Positions 43,087 to 52,711 of a DNA stretch of 64,000 bases are shown piece by piece (within the stretch, counting starts at the first letter, position 1; each line of letters starts with the position of its first letter). The translations under genes and the position numbers were made by a program. Where the stretch lies: NCBI GenBank assembly GCA_947627465.1, contig CANQWD010000012.1, positions 1 to 64,000 on the forward strand. Reading direction: 5' to 3'. Source of the stretch: an uncultured Clostridia bacterium. Lineage in GTDB: Bacteria; Bacillota; Clostridia; Oscillospirales; Ruminococcaceae. Under the pieces are notes generated by a model that saw only the letters and a program-made list of their open reading frames with translations, was not told the origin of the DNA and did not search any database.

Positions 43087-44088
43087 ATGAACGGAATAAA
43101 GATTTTGGGAACGGGCAGTTACACGCCCGAATTTACGGCGGATAACGATAAGTTTTCGGAGATTTTGGACACGTCCGACGAGTGGATATTCCCGAGAACG
43201 GGAATAAAACAGCGGCATATAGCGACCGATGTTCCAAACTATTATATGGGAACGCAAGCCGCGCTGAAAGCTCTTGAAAACGCGGGAGTAAGCCCCGAGG
43301 CTGTGGAGCTGATAATCGTTTCGACTTGTACGCCCGACTTCTTTTATCCCGCGATGAGCTGCCTTATCCAAAAGAAGATCGGCGCGAAAAACGCCGCTTG
43401 CTTTGATGTGAACAGCGCGTGCACGGGCTTTATAACGTCGTTGGATATCGCGCAGAAGTATTTGGCGTGCGGAAAGTATAAAAACGTGTTGATAGTTTCA
43501 AGCGAGAAGCTGTCGCAGCAAACCGACTACACCGACAGAGCGTCGAGCATTCTGTTCGGAGATGCGGCGGGAGCGGTGCTGCTCACGGCTTCCGATAAGC
43601 GTTTCAGTTCGTATATGCGGGCAGAGGGCGACGAGTTCGAGGCTCTGTACTGCAAAATAAACTACGACAACGCCAACTGCCCTTGGTACGGCGATATCGA
43701 TAAATTCTACGAAAACCGTTTCGACACGGATCAAAAGCGGAATTTCCTCGTTCAGGACGGCAAAGCGGTTTATAAATTCGCGGTGAACGCAATGGCGGAG
43801 GCAGTTAGAAACGCGGCGGCGGAGGAAAACCTCGATTTGTCCGAGCTTGATATAGTAATTCCTCATCAAGCAAATCTGCGAATTATCGAAAAAGCGACGG
43901 AAATGCTCGGAATACCGAGCGAAAAGGTCTACACTAATATCGAGCACATGGGCAACGTGTCCAGCGCGTGCATTCCCGTGGCATTGGACGAACTAAACCG
44001 CGCGGGCAAGCTACACGAGGGCATGACGATTTGCTTTGTCGGCTTCGGCGCGGGACTTACCTATGGCTCGGCCATCGTTGAAACATAA
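43087..44088 (+). CDS. fabH: Beta-ketoacyl-ACP synthase III FabH, 333 aa
   Basis: Starts fatty-acid synthesis by condensing acyl-CoA with malonyl-ACP. The triad is visible: Cys112 in NSACTGF, His in PHQANLRI and Asn in MGNVSSA. ATG 43087 follows TCAAGGAG; TTG 43084 is a less likely alternative. First gene of the fatty-acid operon. Confidence 0.94.
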   Translation: MNGIKILGTGSYTPEFTADNDKFSEILDTSDEWIFPRTGIKQRHIATDVPNYYMGTQAALKALENAGVSPEAVELIIVSTCTPDFFYPAMSCLIQKKIGAKNAACFDVNSACTGFITSLDIAQKYLACGKYKNVLIVSSEKLSQQTDYTDRASSILFGDAAGAVLLTASDKRFSSYMRAEGDEFEALYCKINYDNANCPWYGDIDKFYENRFDTDQKRNFLVQDGKAVYKFAVNAMAEAVRNAAAEENLDLSELDIVIPHQANLRIIEKATEMLGIPSEKVYTNIEHMGNVSSACIPVALDELNRAGKLHEGMTICFVGFGAGLTYGSAIVET

Positions 44089-44100
44089 CGGAATAGATCG

Positions 44101-44122
44101 ACTTAATTTGCCTATATTAAGT
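44101..44122. repeat. Inverted repeat before the toxin-antitoxin genes
   Basis: ACTTAAT and ATTAAGT pair around eight bases, 28 bases before the antitoxin-like start. Possible operator. Confidence 0.45.
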
Positions 44123-44149
44123 TAATGGGCTTGGAAAGGCGGTGCTGTT

Positions 44150-44404
44150 ATGAGTACAAGAGAAAAAGTAAACGTTATTTTGGATAAAATGAGCGAAAAG
44201 CAGCTGCTGGCTATCTTGGGAATGTTTGAGGAGTGCTTTTCGGCAAATACGGCTGATTCGGAAAACGCGAACGAGTTTTCCGAGGAAGAGCTGAAAAAAC
44301 GGCGCGAGGCTTTTGATTATATTGAAAAAATAAGAAAGCCGTATGTCGGTGCCGATGATAAAACAGAGCTTGCCGAAGCGCGCGACGAGAGGTACGGCTT
44401 GTGA
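44150..44404 (+). CDS. Probable antitoxin, 84 aa
   Basis: A small acidic protein whose end overlaps a PIN-domain gene by four bases (GTGA), the standard antitoxin-toxin layout. Contains VILDKMSEKQLLAILGMFEE and a charged, probably unfolded C-terminal half. No antitoxin family is firmly recognised. It lies inside the fatty-acid operon. Confidence 0.65.
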   Translation: MSTREKVNVILDKMSEKQLLAILGMFEECFSANTADSENANEFSEEELKKRREAFDYIEKIRKPYVGADDKTELAEARDERYGL

Positions 44405-44814
44405 AGATCCTTATAGACACAAACGTTATTATTGATTATGTTTCCGAACGTGAGCCTTTTACAAGCGCTGCCAAAAAAATATTTGCCTTATGTCTTGAAA
44501 ACAAGGTTGAGGGATTTATAGCAGCGCACTCAATTCCCGACGCGTACTATATTTTAAGAAAAACATTTTCGGATAAAGAACGCAGAGCCGCACTTTTGTT
44601 GGTTTGCAGATTAACTGAAGTTGTCGGTGTTGACGGCGGTAGGCTTGCGGCGGCTTTGAATAAAGAGAATTTCCGCGACTTCGAGGATTGTCTCCAAGAC
44701 GAGTGCGCGGTGGCTTGTAAGGCGGATTACATCATAACCCGCAACGTAAAGGACTTTTCGGAAAGCAAGGTAAAGGCGATAAGCCCCGAAGATTTTATAA
44801 AGCTTGCCGCCTGA
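44401..44814 (+). CDS. PIN-domain protein, probable VapC-like toxin, 137 aa
   Basis: Probable ribonuclease toxin. The N-terminal KILIDTNVIIDYV has the first catalytic Asp; EDCLQDECAVACKADYIITR near residue 100 holds the other acidic positions, then NVKDF. GTG 44401 overlaps the antitoxin stop. The product matches the PIN-domain length. Located between fabH and fabG. Confidence 0.8.
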   Translation: MKILIDTNVIIDYVSEREPFTSAAKKIFALCLENKVEGFIAAHSIPDAYYILRKTFSDKERRAALLLVCRLTEVVGVDGGRLAAALNKENFRDFEDCLQDECAVACKADYIITRNVKDFSESKVKAISPEDFIKLAA

Positions 44815-44833
44815 CAAAAGAAAGGAAATAAAA

Positions 44834-45571
44834 ATGAGCAAAACAGCACTTATAACGGGTTCAGCGAGAGGAATAGGCGCGGCGATAGCGCTTAGACTTG
44901 CGAAAGACGGCTTTGACATCGCGCTGAACGACATCAGCGAAAAGAGTTTTGAGAATAACGATATAATCGAGAAAATAACGGCTTTGGGAGTTCGGTGTGA
45001 AAAGTATATCGCGGACGTTTCGAGCCACGACGAATGCGCCGAATTGGCGAAAAAAGTCAAGGCAGACTTCGGCACGATAGACGCGCTTGTAAACAACGCG
45101 GGCATAACGCGCGACGGCTTGCTGCTCAGAATGAGCGAGGAAAATTACGACGACGTTATCCGCATAAACCAAAAGTCCGTGTTTAATATGACAAAGCACG
45201 TCGGCGCGGTAATGCTCCGTCAAAAGAGCGGGCGTATCGTGAATTTGGCGAGCGTTGCGGGTCTTTACGGAAACCCCGGTCAAATGAACTATTCGGCGAG
45301 CAAGGGCGCGGTTGTCGCAATGACGAAAACAGCCGCGAAAGAGCTTGGTTCGCGCGGAATTGCGGTAAACGCCGTTGCTCCCGGATTTATCAAAACTCCG
45401 ATGACCGATAAGCTCACCGAAGAACAGAAAGCCGCTATGTTAAAGCAAATTGCTATGGGACGATACGGAGAGCCGGAAGAAGTCGCGAATGTAGTTGGAT
45501 TTTTGTGCAGCGACAGCGCAAGCTACGTTACTGGGCAGACGATCGAGATAAGCGGCGGCTTAATGATGTAA
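44834..45571 (+). CDS. fabG: 3-oxoacyl-ACP reductase FabG, 245 aa
   Basis: NADPH-dependent short-chain reductase. The cofactor loop is TGSARGIGAA, NNAGIT is present, and the catalytic Ser/Tyr/Lys lie in LASVAGLYG and YSASK. ATG 44834 follows AAAGGAAA; the longer frame to 44804 overlaps the toxin gene and is rejected. Confidence 0.93.
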   Translation: MSKTALITGSARGIGAAIALRLAKDGFDIALNDISEKSFENNDIIEKITALGVRCEKYIADVSSHDECAELAKKVKADFGTIDALVNNAGITRDGLLLRMSEENYDDVIRINQKSVFNMTKHVGAVMLRQKSGRIVNLASVAGLYGNPGQMNYSASKGAVVAMTKTAAKELGSRGIAVNAVAPGFIKTPMTDKLTEEQKAAMLKQIAMGRYGEPEEVANVVGFLCSDSASYVTGQTIEISGGLMM

Positions 45572-45620
45572 ATTAGGAGAAATAACGCGGCGGAAAGCCG
45601 ATTTGAGGAGAATAAATTTT

Positions 45621-46859
45621 ATGAGCGACAAAAGAGTAGTAATAACGGGATTGGGCTGTCTGACCCCCTGCGGAAACTCACCGGAGGAGCTTTGGACAAA
45701 TCTTTTGGCGGGAAAGCACGGCTTCGAGCTTGACAGTTGGTTTCCCGAGGAACCCGAAACAAAGGGCGTTGTGGCGCGCGTCAAGAATTTCGACCCGTCC
45801 GCGCTGTTCGACAAAAAAGAGATCCGCAGAAACGATGTTATCGTGCAGTACGCGGTGTATTGCGCAGATCAGGCGTTAAAAGACGCGGGAACGGATTTCA
45901 AAGATCTCGACCCGTTCAGAGTGGGCTGCGTTATCGGCAGCGGCATAGGCGGCATTTACACCACCGACGAGGAAATGCGAACTTACCGCGATAAAGGCAG
46001 CAAGCGCGTTTCCGTGTTTACGATAACCAAGATGATAGGAAATATGGCGGCGGGCGAAGTCGCTATCAGAACGGGCTTTAAAGGCTCAAACTTCTGCGTA
46101 ACGACCGCGTGCGCTTCGGGTACGCAGTCGATAGGCGAGGCGTTCCGCTCAATAAAGCACGGATATCTCGACGCGGCGATAGCGGGCGGCACGGAGTGCG
46201 CCGATATCGGGTTCTGCTACGCGGCGTTCAACAATATGAAAGCGATAACGCGTTCGCAGGACGTCGACCGCGCGTCGATACCGTTCGACGCGGAGCGTAA
46301 CGGATTTGTGCTCGGCAGCGGCTGCGGTCTGGCAGTTCTTGAAGAATACGAGCACGCGAAAGCCCGCGGCGCGAAAATTTACGCGGAGATATGCGGTTAC
46401 GGCTCGACGTGCGACGCGTACCACGAAACCAGTCCCGACCCCGAGGGCAAGGGCGGCGCGAAAGCTATGGAATTTGCGGTAAAAGAAGCGGGCATAGACT
46501 TCGCCGAGGTAAATTACATCAACGCGCACGGCACGGGAACTCACATGAACGACGCTACCGAAACGAAGTCAATAAAGGCGGTGTTCGGCGAACACGCTAA
46601 GGATATCGCGGTAAATTCCACGAAGTCGATGACGGGGCATTTGCTCGGCGCGGCGGGCGGCGTGGAAGCGATAGTCACCGCGCTTTCGATAAAGAACAAT
46701 AAAATACACAAAACATTGGGCTATAAAACTCCCGACCCCGAGTGCGATCTTGATTACGTCACTGAGGGCGCAAGAGATTTGAAAATCACGGCGGCGCTGT
46801 CGAACTCGCTCGGGTTCGGCGGTCACAACGGCTGCATTTGCTTAAAGCCCGTTGATTAA
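45621..46859 (+). CDS. fabF: Beta-ketoacyl-ACP synthase II FabF, 412 aa
   Basis: Elongation condensing enzyme. The catalytic Cys is in TACASGTQ, the two histidines in INAHGTGT and SMTGHLLGAAGG. ATG 45621 follows TTGAGGAG. Length normal. Confidence 0.94.
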   Translation: MSDKRVVITGLGCLTPCGNSPEELWTNLLAGKHGFELDSWFPEEPETKGVVARVKNFDPSALFDKKEIRRNDVIVQYAVYCADQALKDAGTDFKDLDPFRVGCVIGSGIGGIYTTDEEMRTYRDKGSKRVSVFTITKMIGNMAAGEVAIRTGFKGSNFCVTTACASGTQSIGEAFRSIKHGYLDAAIAGGTECADIGFCYAAFNNMKAITRSQDVDRASIPFDAERNGFVLGSGCGLAVLEEYEHAKARGAKIYAEICGYGSTCDAYHETSPDPEGKGGAKAMEFAVKEAGIDFAEVNYINAHGTGTHMNDATETKSIKAVFGEHAKDIAVNSTKSMTGHLLGAAGGVEAIVTALSIKNNKIHKTLGYKTPDPECDLDYVTEGARDLKITAALSNSLGFGGHNGCICLKPVD

Positions 46860-46884
46860 GGAATAAGCGAAAGAGGAGCAGATC

Positions 46885-47364
46885 ATGACATTAAAGGATA
46901 AAGGACCTCGCCAGATCGAGGATACTATTGAGTGCGTTGAGGAATTGGCGCGTATATTGAAAGAAAACGACCTCGGCAGCATTAAGATCAGCACCGAGGA
47001 TATCGACATTAAAATCGAGGGCAAGAGATGTCCTCCGCCGCCCGTCGGCGTTATGCCGCCCGTAATGGGTGCGGCTTCCGCGGCGGCTGCGGACGTTCAG
47101 CCTGCGGAAAAGCCCGTTTCCGCAGAAAAAGGAAACTTCATCACAAGTCCGATAATCGGCACGTTCTACAGTTCGCCAAGTCCCGAAAAACCGAGCTTCG
47201 TTAAACTAGGCGACACGGTAAACGCGGGCGACGTGGTTTGCATTATCGAGAGTATGAAGCTGATGAACGAGATAAACAGCGAGTTCTCGGGCAAGGTCGC
47301 CGAAATTTACGTAAACAACGGCGACAGCGTCGAATACGGACAGAAGCTTATGCGTATAGAGTGA
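46885..47364 (+). CDS. accB: Biotin carboxyl carrier protein AccB, 159 aa
   Basis: Carrier subunit of acetyl-CoA carboxylase. A Pro/Ala-rich linker precedes the C-terminal biotinyl domain. The lysine to be biotinylated lies in ESMKLMNE (the family usually reads EAMK). It is followed 8 bases later by fabZ. Confidence 0.92.
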   Translation: MTLKDKGPRQIEDTIECVEELARILKENDLGSIKISTEDIDIKIEGKRCPPPPVGVMPPVMGAASAAAADVQPAEKPVSAEKGNFITSPIIGTFYSSPSPEKPSFVKLGDTVNAGDVVCIIESMKLMNEINSEFSGKVAEIYVNNGDSVEYGQKLMRIE

Positions 47365-47372
47365 GGTAAAAA

Positions 47373-47807
47373 ATGATTTTGAACCAAGAACAAATTAAGG
47401 AAATTATCCCGCACCGCGACCCGTTTCTTCTGATAGACGAGGTAACGGAGTTGGAGCCGGGCGTTTCGGTCACGGCGAAAAAGTATCTGAAGCCCGACGA
47501 GTATTGGTTCAAGGGGCATTTCCCCGGACAGCCTGTAACTCCCGGCGTTCTGATGATAGAAATGCTGGCGCAGGCGGGCGCTGTGTGCGCGTTGTCGCTT
47601 CCCGAAAACAAGGGAAAGATAGCGTTTTTCGCTGGTATAGACAAGGCGCGTTTCAGAGGTCAGGTTCTGCCCGGCGATACGTTGGAATTAAACGTCACAA
47701 TGACGGATAAAAAGGGCGCTATCGGTTTCGGAAAGGCCGTCGCCAAGGTGAACGGCAAAAAAGTCGTTACCGCCGAGATAAGTTTCGCGGTTGCCGACCC
47801 GAAATGA
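47373..47807 (+). CDS. fabZ: 3-hydroxyacyl-ACP dehydratase FabZ, 144 aa
   Basis: Hot-dog-fold dehydratase. PHRDPFLLID at the start and GHFPGQPVTPGVLMIEMLAQ, with the catalytic His and Glu, are typical. ATG 47373 lies 8 bases after accB. Confidence 0.94.
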   Translation: MILNQEQIKEIIPHRDPFLLIDEVTELEPGVSVTAKKYLKPDEYWFKGHFPGQPVTPGVLMIEMLAQAGAVCALSLPENKGKIAFFAGIDKARFRGQVLPGDTLELNVTMTDKKGAIGFGKAVAKVNGKKVVTAEISFAVADPK

Positions 47808-47834
47808 GAAGCCGTTCAAGGAGCGTGAGTTTTT

Positions 47835-48218
47835 ATGAGCGATTTGTGGAAAGGACTGCTCAGAGCGGGGCACGATATCGGCAGAGAAGTGGGAGACCTC
47901 GCCCGCCGCAAAGCCGACCGCGACCGTCAGGAGCAGGACAGAGAACGTCAGCGCAAGGAAGAGCAGGAGCGCCGCGAGTATGAAATGCGCCGTCAAGAGG
48001 AAGAACGCGCTCGTCAGAGAGAGGACGAGGAACGCCGACGTCGGTACGAGGAAGAACAGCGCCTTCGGCAGCAACAGCAGCAATTCCCGGGCGGCAGTTC
48101 GGAACTTGAAGCGGAACGCGTAAAGCTCGAACGGGAGCGGCTCGCGCTGGAACGTGAAAAGATAGAGCTTGAACGCGCACGGATACAGGCGGAGCGCGAC
48201 AAGCTCAATAAAGGATAA
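47835..48218 (+). CDS. Charged coiled-coil protein, 127 aa
   Basis: After a short N-terminus (MSDLWKGLLRAGHDIGREV) the protein is almost entirely Arg, Glu and Gln, with two long predicted helices separated by a FPGGSS break. It has no enzyme motif. RBS AAGGAGCG is present. Located between fabZ and accC. It might be a scaffold; that is speculation. Similarity to other proteins would be low-complexity and hard to trust. Confidence 0.65.
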   Translation: MSDLWKGLLRAGHDIGREVGDLARRKADRDRQEQDRERQRKEEQERREYEMRRQEEERARQREDEERRRRYEEEQRLRQQQQQFPGGSSELEAERVKLERERLALEREKIELERARIQAERDKLNKG

Positions 48219-48257
48219 AACGGCATTTACATTATATAAAAAGCGGAGTAATGGAAG

Positions 48258-49607
48258 ATGTTTAACAAGATACTTATAGCCAATCGCGGCGAGATAGCCA
48301 TTCGTATAATGAGAGCCTGTCGGGAGCTTGGAATAAAGACCGCTGCGGTGTATTCAACGGCGGACAAAGCCGCGCTCCACGCGCAGATAGCGGACGAGGC
48401 GGTGTGTATAGGTCCCGCGCCGTCAAAGGACAGCTATCTCAATACGAAGTCGATAATCGCGGCTTGCGAGGTGACGGGCGCGGACGCGCTTCATCCGGGT
48501 TTCGGATTTTTGTCGGAAAACGCGGATTTCGCGCGGCTGTGCGAGAAGTGCGGCATAACGTTCATAGGTCCCTCGCCGCAGACCATGGAGGAAATGGGCG
48601 ACAAGGCTCACGCGCGGCAAACTATGATAAACGCGGGAGTGCCCGTAATTCCCGGCTCGGACGGCATTGTGCCCGATATTGACGCGGCGAAGAAGATCTG
48701 TAAGGAGATAGGTTATCCCGTTATGGTGAAAGCCACGGCGGGCGGCGGCGGTCGCGGTATCCGCATGGTTGAAAACGAAGCCGACCTGGAAGCGAAATTT
48801 GCCGAAGCGCAGTCCGAAGCGCTTGCGTGTTTCGGCAACGGCGATTTGTATATAGAGAAGTTCGTCGTGAACCCGCGCCATATCGAGGTTCAGCTTCTCG
48901 CGGACAACTACGGCAACGTCGTTCATCTCGGCGAACGCGACTGTTCGCTTCAGCGGCGCAATCAAAAGGTTCTGGAAGAAAGCCCCAGCCCCATTATGAC
49001 GGAGGAGCTTCGCGCGAAAATGGGCGCGGCGGCTGTCGCGGCGGCAAAGGCTTGCGGATATCGGAACGCGGGTACTATCGAGTTCCTTGTTGATAAGGAC
49101 AAGAATTTCTATTTTATGGAAATGAACACGCGTATTCAAGTGGAACACCCCGTAACGGAGTTCGTCACGGGAATTGACCTTGTAAAGGCGCAGATACGCG
49201 TCGCGGGCGGCGAGCCGCTGTGGTTCACTCAAGACGACGTGAAAGTCACGGGGCACGCTATCGAGTGCAGAATAAACGCCGAGGACCCGCGGAACAACTT
49301 CCGTCCTTGCCCCGGCATGATACGGAATATACACGTTCCCGGCGGTTTCAACGTGAGGATAGACAGCGCGGCTTACGCGGGCTATGAGATACCGCCCCAG
49401 TACGACAGCATGATAGCGAAGCTGATCGTCAAGGGCGAGAACAGGGAAGAAGCGATAAGCAAAATGCGCGTTGCTCTTTCGGAATTTATTATTGACGGCG
49501 TGGAGACCAATATCGATTTCCATTTGCGCTTATTAAAGAATGAGTTTTTCGAGCGCGGAGAGTTTGACAACGGTTTTCTCAACCGCACGAATATAATGGA
49601 TAACTAA
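48258..49607 (+). CDS. accC: Biotin carboxylase AccC, 449 aa
   Basis: ATP-dependent carboxylation of biotin on AccB. ATP-grasp enzyme with [11 protein letters not shown], the glycine loop [28 protein letters not shown] and the late INAEDP. Length normal. ATG 48258 follows AGCGGAG. Confidence 0.95.
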   Translation: MFNKILIANRGEIAIRIMRACRELGIKTAAVYSTADKAALHAQIADEAVCIGPAPSKDSYLNTKSIIAACEVTGADALHPGFGFLSENADFARLCEKCGITFIGPSPQTMEEMGDKAHARQTMINAGVPVIPGSDGIVPDIDAAKKICKEIGYPVMVKATAGGGGRGIRMVENEADLEAKFAEAQSEALACFGNGDLYIEKFVVNPRHIEVQLLADNYGNVVHLGERDCSLQRRNQKVLEESPSPIMTEELRAKMGAAAVAAAKACGYRNAGTIEFLVDKDKNFYFMEMNTRIQVEHPVTEFVTGIDLVKAQIRVAGGEPLWFTQDDVKVTGHAIECRINAEDPRNNFRPCPGMIRNIHVPGGFNVRIDSAAYAGYEIPPQYDSMIAKLIVKGENREEAISKMRVALSEFIIDGVETNIDFHLRLLKNEFFERGEFDNGFLNRTNIMDN

Positions 49608-49636
49608 CGGCGAAAAGCTGATGACAGAGGAAAATT

Positions 49637-50518
49637 ATGGCTTCAATAGAGGATTTGTTTAAGGTAGTAAAAAACCGCTTTACGGATGACAGCCGTCCCG
49701 CGGCGAAGTCCAAAGGCGTGGAAATACCGCAGGATCTGCTGTTCAAATGTCCGCGCTGCGGAAACGTGGTGTATAACGAGGAATTTCGGCGGGCTTTAAA
49801 GGTCTGTCCGAAATGCGGTTATCATGCGCGTTTGACGTGGCAGGAGCGTCTGGAATTGACGGTTGACGCGGACAGCTTCAGAGAGTTCGACGCGGGGTTG
49901 AAGTCTCTGAACCCCATAGGCTTTCCGAGATATGAGGAAAAAGTCGCGAAAATGGGCGAGCAGTGCTGTACGAACGAGGCGGCTGTCACGGGAGAGTGTA
50001 CTATACGCGGCTATCGGTGCGTGCTCGGCATTATGGACAGTCATTTCATGATGGCGAGTATGGGAAGCGTAGTCGGCGAGAAGATCACAAGAGCGTTCGA
50101 GTACGCGACCGAGCGCGGGCTTCCCGTGATTATGTTCACGGCAAGCGGCGGCGCGCGTATGCAGGAGGGTATAATTTCCCTTATGCAGATGGCAAAGACC
50201 TCGGGCGCGGCAAAACGTCACAGCGACGCGGGCGGATTATACATTACCGTGCTCACCGACCCGACGACGGGCGGCGTTGAAGCGTCATTCGCCAGTCTCG
50301 GCGATATTATCATTGCCGAGCCAAAAGTGCTTATTGGATTTGCGGGGCGCAGAGTTATTCAGGACACGATACGTCAGCGCTTGCCCGACGATTTTCAGAG
50401 CGCGGAGTTCCAAGAGGAATGCGGCTTCGTCGATACGATAGTCGAGCGCGGAATGATGCGGAAAGCATTGTCGAATATTCTTAAACTTCACGGTTTCCCG
50501 AAAGAAACGGCAAAATAA
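49637..50518 (+). CDS. accD: Acetyl-CoA carboxylase carboxyltransferase beta AccD, 293 aa
   Basis: Transfers carboxyl from biotin to acetyl-CoA together with AccA. The N-terminal zinc ribbon CPRCG...CPKCG and the crotonase-like SGGARMQEG are visible. ATG 49637 follows AGAGGAAA. Confidence 0.94.
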   Translation: MASIEDLFKVVKNRFTDDSRPAAKSKGVEIPQDLLFKCPRCGNVVYNEEFRRALKVCPKCGYHARLTWQERLELTVDADSFREFDAGLKSLNPIGFPRYEEKVAKMGEQCCTNEAAVTGECTIRGYRCVLGIMDSHFMMASMGSVVGEKITRAFEYATERGLPVIMFTASGGARMQEGIISLMQMAKTSGAAKRHSDAGGLYITVLTDPTTGGVEASFASLGDIIIAEPKVLIGFAGRRVIQDTIRQRLPDDFQSAEFQEECGFVDTIVERGMMRKALSNILKLHGFPKETAK

Positions 50519-50529
50519 AGGAGAATAAG

Positions 50530-51096
50530 ATGGCGGAATACGACGTCAACAAATTCTATCCGTGGATAAAAGCCTATGCCGCCGAGAACGGTGTATTCGG
50601 CGTTATGACCTATGAGAAAAACGGCAAACAGGGTGAGTTTACCCCGATAGGCGAAAATATCCCGTGGCATCCTTACGCCGATACGCTCGGTGTATTCTAT
50701 GTTCACGACAACGGTGACATTTTTGAGTTGGTGCGAAACGATATGCTGCCCGACGGAATGACCGAGGACGAGCTTTACGAAACGGCTTGCCGCAATTTGC
50801 TGAATGATGTTGAATTTCACATTCAGCAAGCAAATTACGGCGGTTGGGGAGTGATATGCGGCGGTAATTTCGAGGCGAGCAGCATACTTCTGATGAACGT
50901 TTTGAACGGTATCGGCGAGCAATACGGCGGCGATTTTTACTTCGCCGTGCCCGCGCGCGATATGATGATCACCGCAGCGGAGAATGACAAGAAGCAGATA
51001 AAGGGCTTGAAAAAAGTGATAAAGAATATTACGAAAAACGGCGAATTTCCGCTTTCGACCGCAATATTCAAGTGGGAGTATAAAAATGTCGGTTAA
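50530..51096 (+). CDS. Hypothetical protein, 188 aa, inserted between accD and accA
   Basis: Soluble, acidic, no membrane segment. Contains EFTPIGENIPWHPYADTLGV and FYFAVPARDMMITAA. No family firmly recognised. It begins 11 bases after accD with AAGGAGAA and overlaps the next gene by 11 bases, so the two were probably acquired together. Confidence 0.65.
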   Translation: MAEYDVNKFYPWIKAYAAENGVFGVMTYEKNGKQGEFTPIGENIPWHPYADTLGVFYVHDNGDIFELVRNDMLPDGMTEDELYETACRNLLNDVEFHIQQANYGGWGVICGGNFEASSILLMNVLNGIGEQYGGDFYFAVPARDMMITAAENDKKQIKGLKKVIKNITKNGEFPLSTAIFKWEYKNVG

Positions 51097-51718
51097 GTTT
51101 ACGCAAGAATGGGTAGAACAGGCGGTGCGAAAGCTTTTGGGCAAGGAAGAGATTGAGGGAGCGGATTTGGCTTGGATAAAGTATCTGTCAATAGGCGAGA
51201 GTTTCGATAATGATTTTTTTATCGAGACGTCGCTTGAAGCGCCGCCCAAACCCTTTGTAGATACGGACGGCGGCGACGAGTGGATGTTTTGTCTGCGCGG
51301 CGGCGATATAGCAAACCTTGTTGAATGTTACAAGAACGGAGAAACGCCCGTGCAGCTTTCGATGTTCGGTCTTGAGAGCGAAGATGAAAAGTGGGAAGAA
51401 TACGCAAATTCCGACAAAGCTGAAAAGTTGTGGGGCGATTTCTCGGAAAGCGTTTCGAGCGAACGCTATTACGAGCAGCACGACGACGCGGAGTTTGACG
51501 CTTGGTATGAGGGCGTTAGCCGCGGCATAGCGAGCGACGTTCCGCTTTTTACGGGCGTTGAGGTTCTGCGGATAAAGGGTTTGGAGTTCCCCGATTTCGC
51601 GTTTTTGGAGAGCTTTCCCGATTTGCGGGTCGCGGAATTTGTCGAAACAACATTTCATTCGGCAAATAATATTGAAAAGCTGAACGGGCTTGAACAGCTT
51701 AGCTGCTATTTGGACTGA
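51086..51718 (+). CDS. Hypothetical protein with leucine-rich-like end, 210 aa
   Basis: ATG 51086 lies inside the previous gene's end. The product is very acidic; the last 50 residues (VLRIKGLEFPDFAFLESFPD and on) suggest a short leucine-rich repeat that looks cut short at ...EQLSCYLD. No family recognised. Sits between accD and accA. Confidence 0.6.
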   Translation: MSVKFTQEWVEQAVRKLLGKEEIEGADLAWIKYLSIGESFDNDFFIETSLEAPPKPFVDTDGGDEWMFCLRGGDIANLVECYKNGETPVQLSMFGLESEDEKWEEYANSDKAEKLWGDFSESVSSERYYEQHDDAEFDAWYEGVSRGIASDVPLFTGVEVLRIKGLEFPDFAFLESFPDLRVAEFVETTFHSANNIEKLNGLEQLSCYLD

Positions 51719-51750
51719 CGGCGGCATAAAATTTTGTGAGGGTAATCAAC

Positions 51751-52554
51751 ATGAGTAATTTAACGGCTTGGGAGCGAATGACTTTAGTTCATGATAAGAA
51801 ACGCCCCACGGTGAACGACTATATTCCCGCGATATTCACGCGGTTTATGGAGTTCCACGGAGACAGGTATTTCGGCGACGACGCGGCGATAATCGGCGGC
51901 ATCGGTTTTTTGTCCGATACGCCCGTTACCGTTATAGCGCAGGTCAAAGGGCGCAATCTTGAGGAGAACAAACGCACTAACTTCTCAATGCCGCACCCCG
52001 AGGGGTATCGAAAGGCGCTGCGGCTTGCAAAACAAGCCGAAAAGTTCCACAGACCCATCATCTGTTTTGTGGACACTCCCGGCGCGTACTGCGGCATTGA
52101 AGCCGAGGAACGCGGTCAGGGCGAAGCGATAGCGCGAAATCTTTACGAGTTTATGACGCTGAAAACCCCTATTGTTTCCATAATTTTGGGCGAGGGCGGA
52201 AGCGGCGGCGCGCTGGCGCTTGCCGTCTGCGACGAGCTTGCAATGCTTGAAAACGCGCTTTACAGCGTAATTTCTCCGCGCGGCGCGGCGTCTATTTTGT
52301 GGAAAGACGGCTCCAAAGAGCGCGAAGCTTGTGAAATTCTCAAAATCACTGCCGAAGATCTGACAAAATTCGGCGTTTGCGACAAAATAATCAAAGAACC
52401 CGACGGCGGCGCGCAAAACGCTCCAGAGCAAGCTGCAGACAGCATTTACGAGTATCTTGCGGACGCTGTGTCCCGCATGAAAGCGGTAAATCCCGGGGAG
52501 CTTTTGGAACGCCGTTATCAAAAGTTTAGAAAAATCGGAATGTTTGCTGAATAA
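51751..52554 (+). CDS. accA: Acetyl-CoA carboxylase carboxyltransferase alpha AccA, 267 aa
   Basis: Partner of AccD. ARPxVNDYI-like KRPTVNDYIPAIF, the FHGDRYFGDD segment, CFVDTPGAYCGIEAEERGQG and the oxyanion region GEGGSGGALAL are present. ATG 51751 follows TGAGGGTAA. Shorter than the E. coli protein, as usual for Clostridia. Confidence 0.93.
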   Translation: MSNLTAWERMTLVHDKKRPTVNDYIPAIFTRFMEFHGDRYFGDDAAIIGGIGFLSDTPVTVIAQVKGRNLEENKRTNFSMPHPEGYRKALRLAKQAEKFHRPIICFVDTPGAYCGIEAEERGQGEAIARNLYEFMTLKTPIVSIILGEGGSGGALALAVCDELAMLENALYSVISPRGAASILWKDGSKEREACEILKITAEDLTKFGVCDKIIKEPDGGAQNAPEQAADSIYEYLADAVSRMKAVNPGELLERRYQKFRKIGMFAE

Positions 52555-52593
52555 TTTTGGTAAAAATTACCCGTATTTTTTTCGTATCACCTC

Positions 52594-52622
52594 TTGATTA
52601 TTTTCGGTGATTGATTTATAAT
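52594..52622 (+). promoter_or_regulatory. Promoter of acpP
   Basis: TTGATT and TATAAT are separated by exactly 17 bases, about 90 bases before acpP. It allows separate high expression of ACP. Confidence 0.7.
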
Positions 52623-52711
52623 AGAATGTGAAATGCCGCGGGGAACAGGGAAAGGCACAATAACTTTTACGTGCCGAATAATAATGCGGCTTAAATTTAT
52701 GGAGGTATTTT

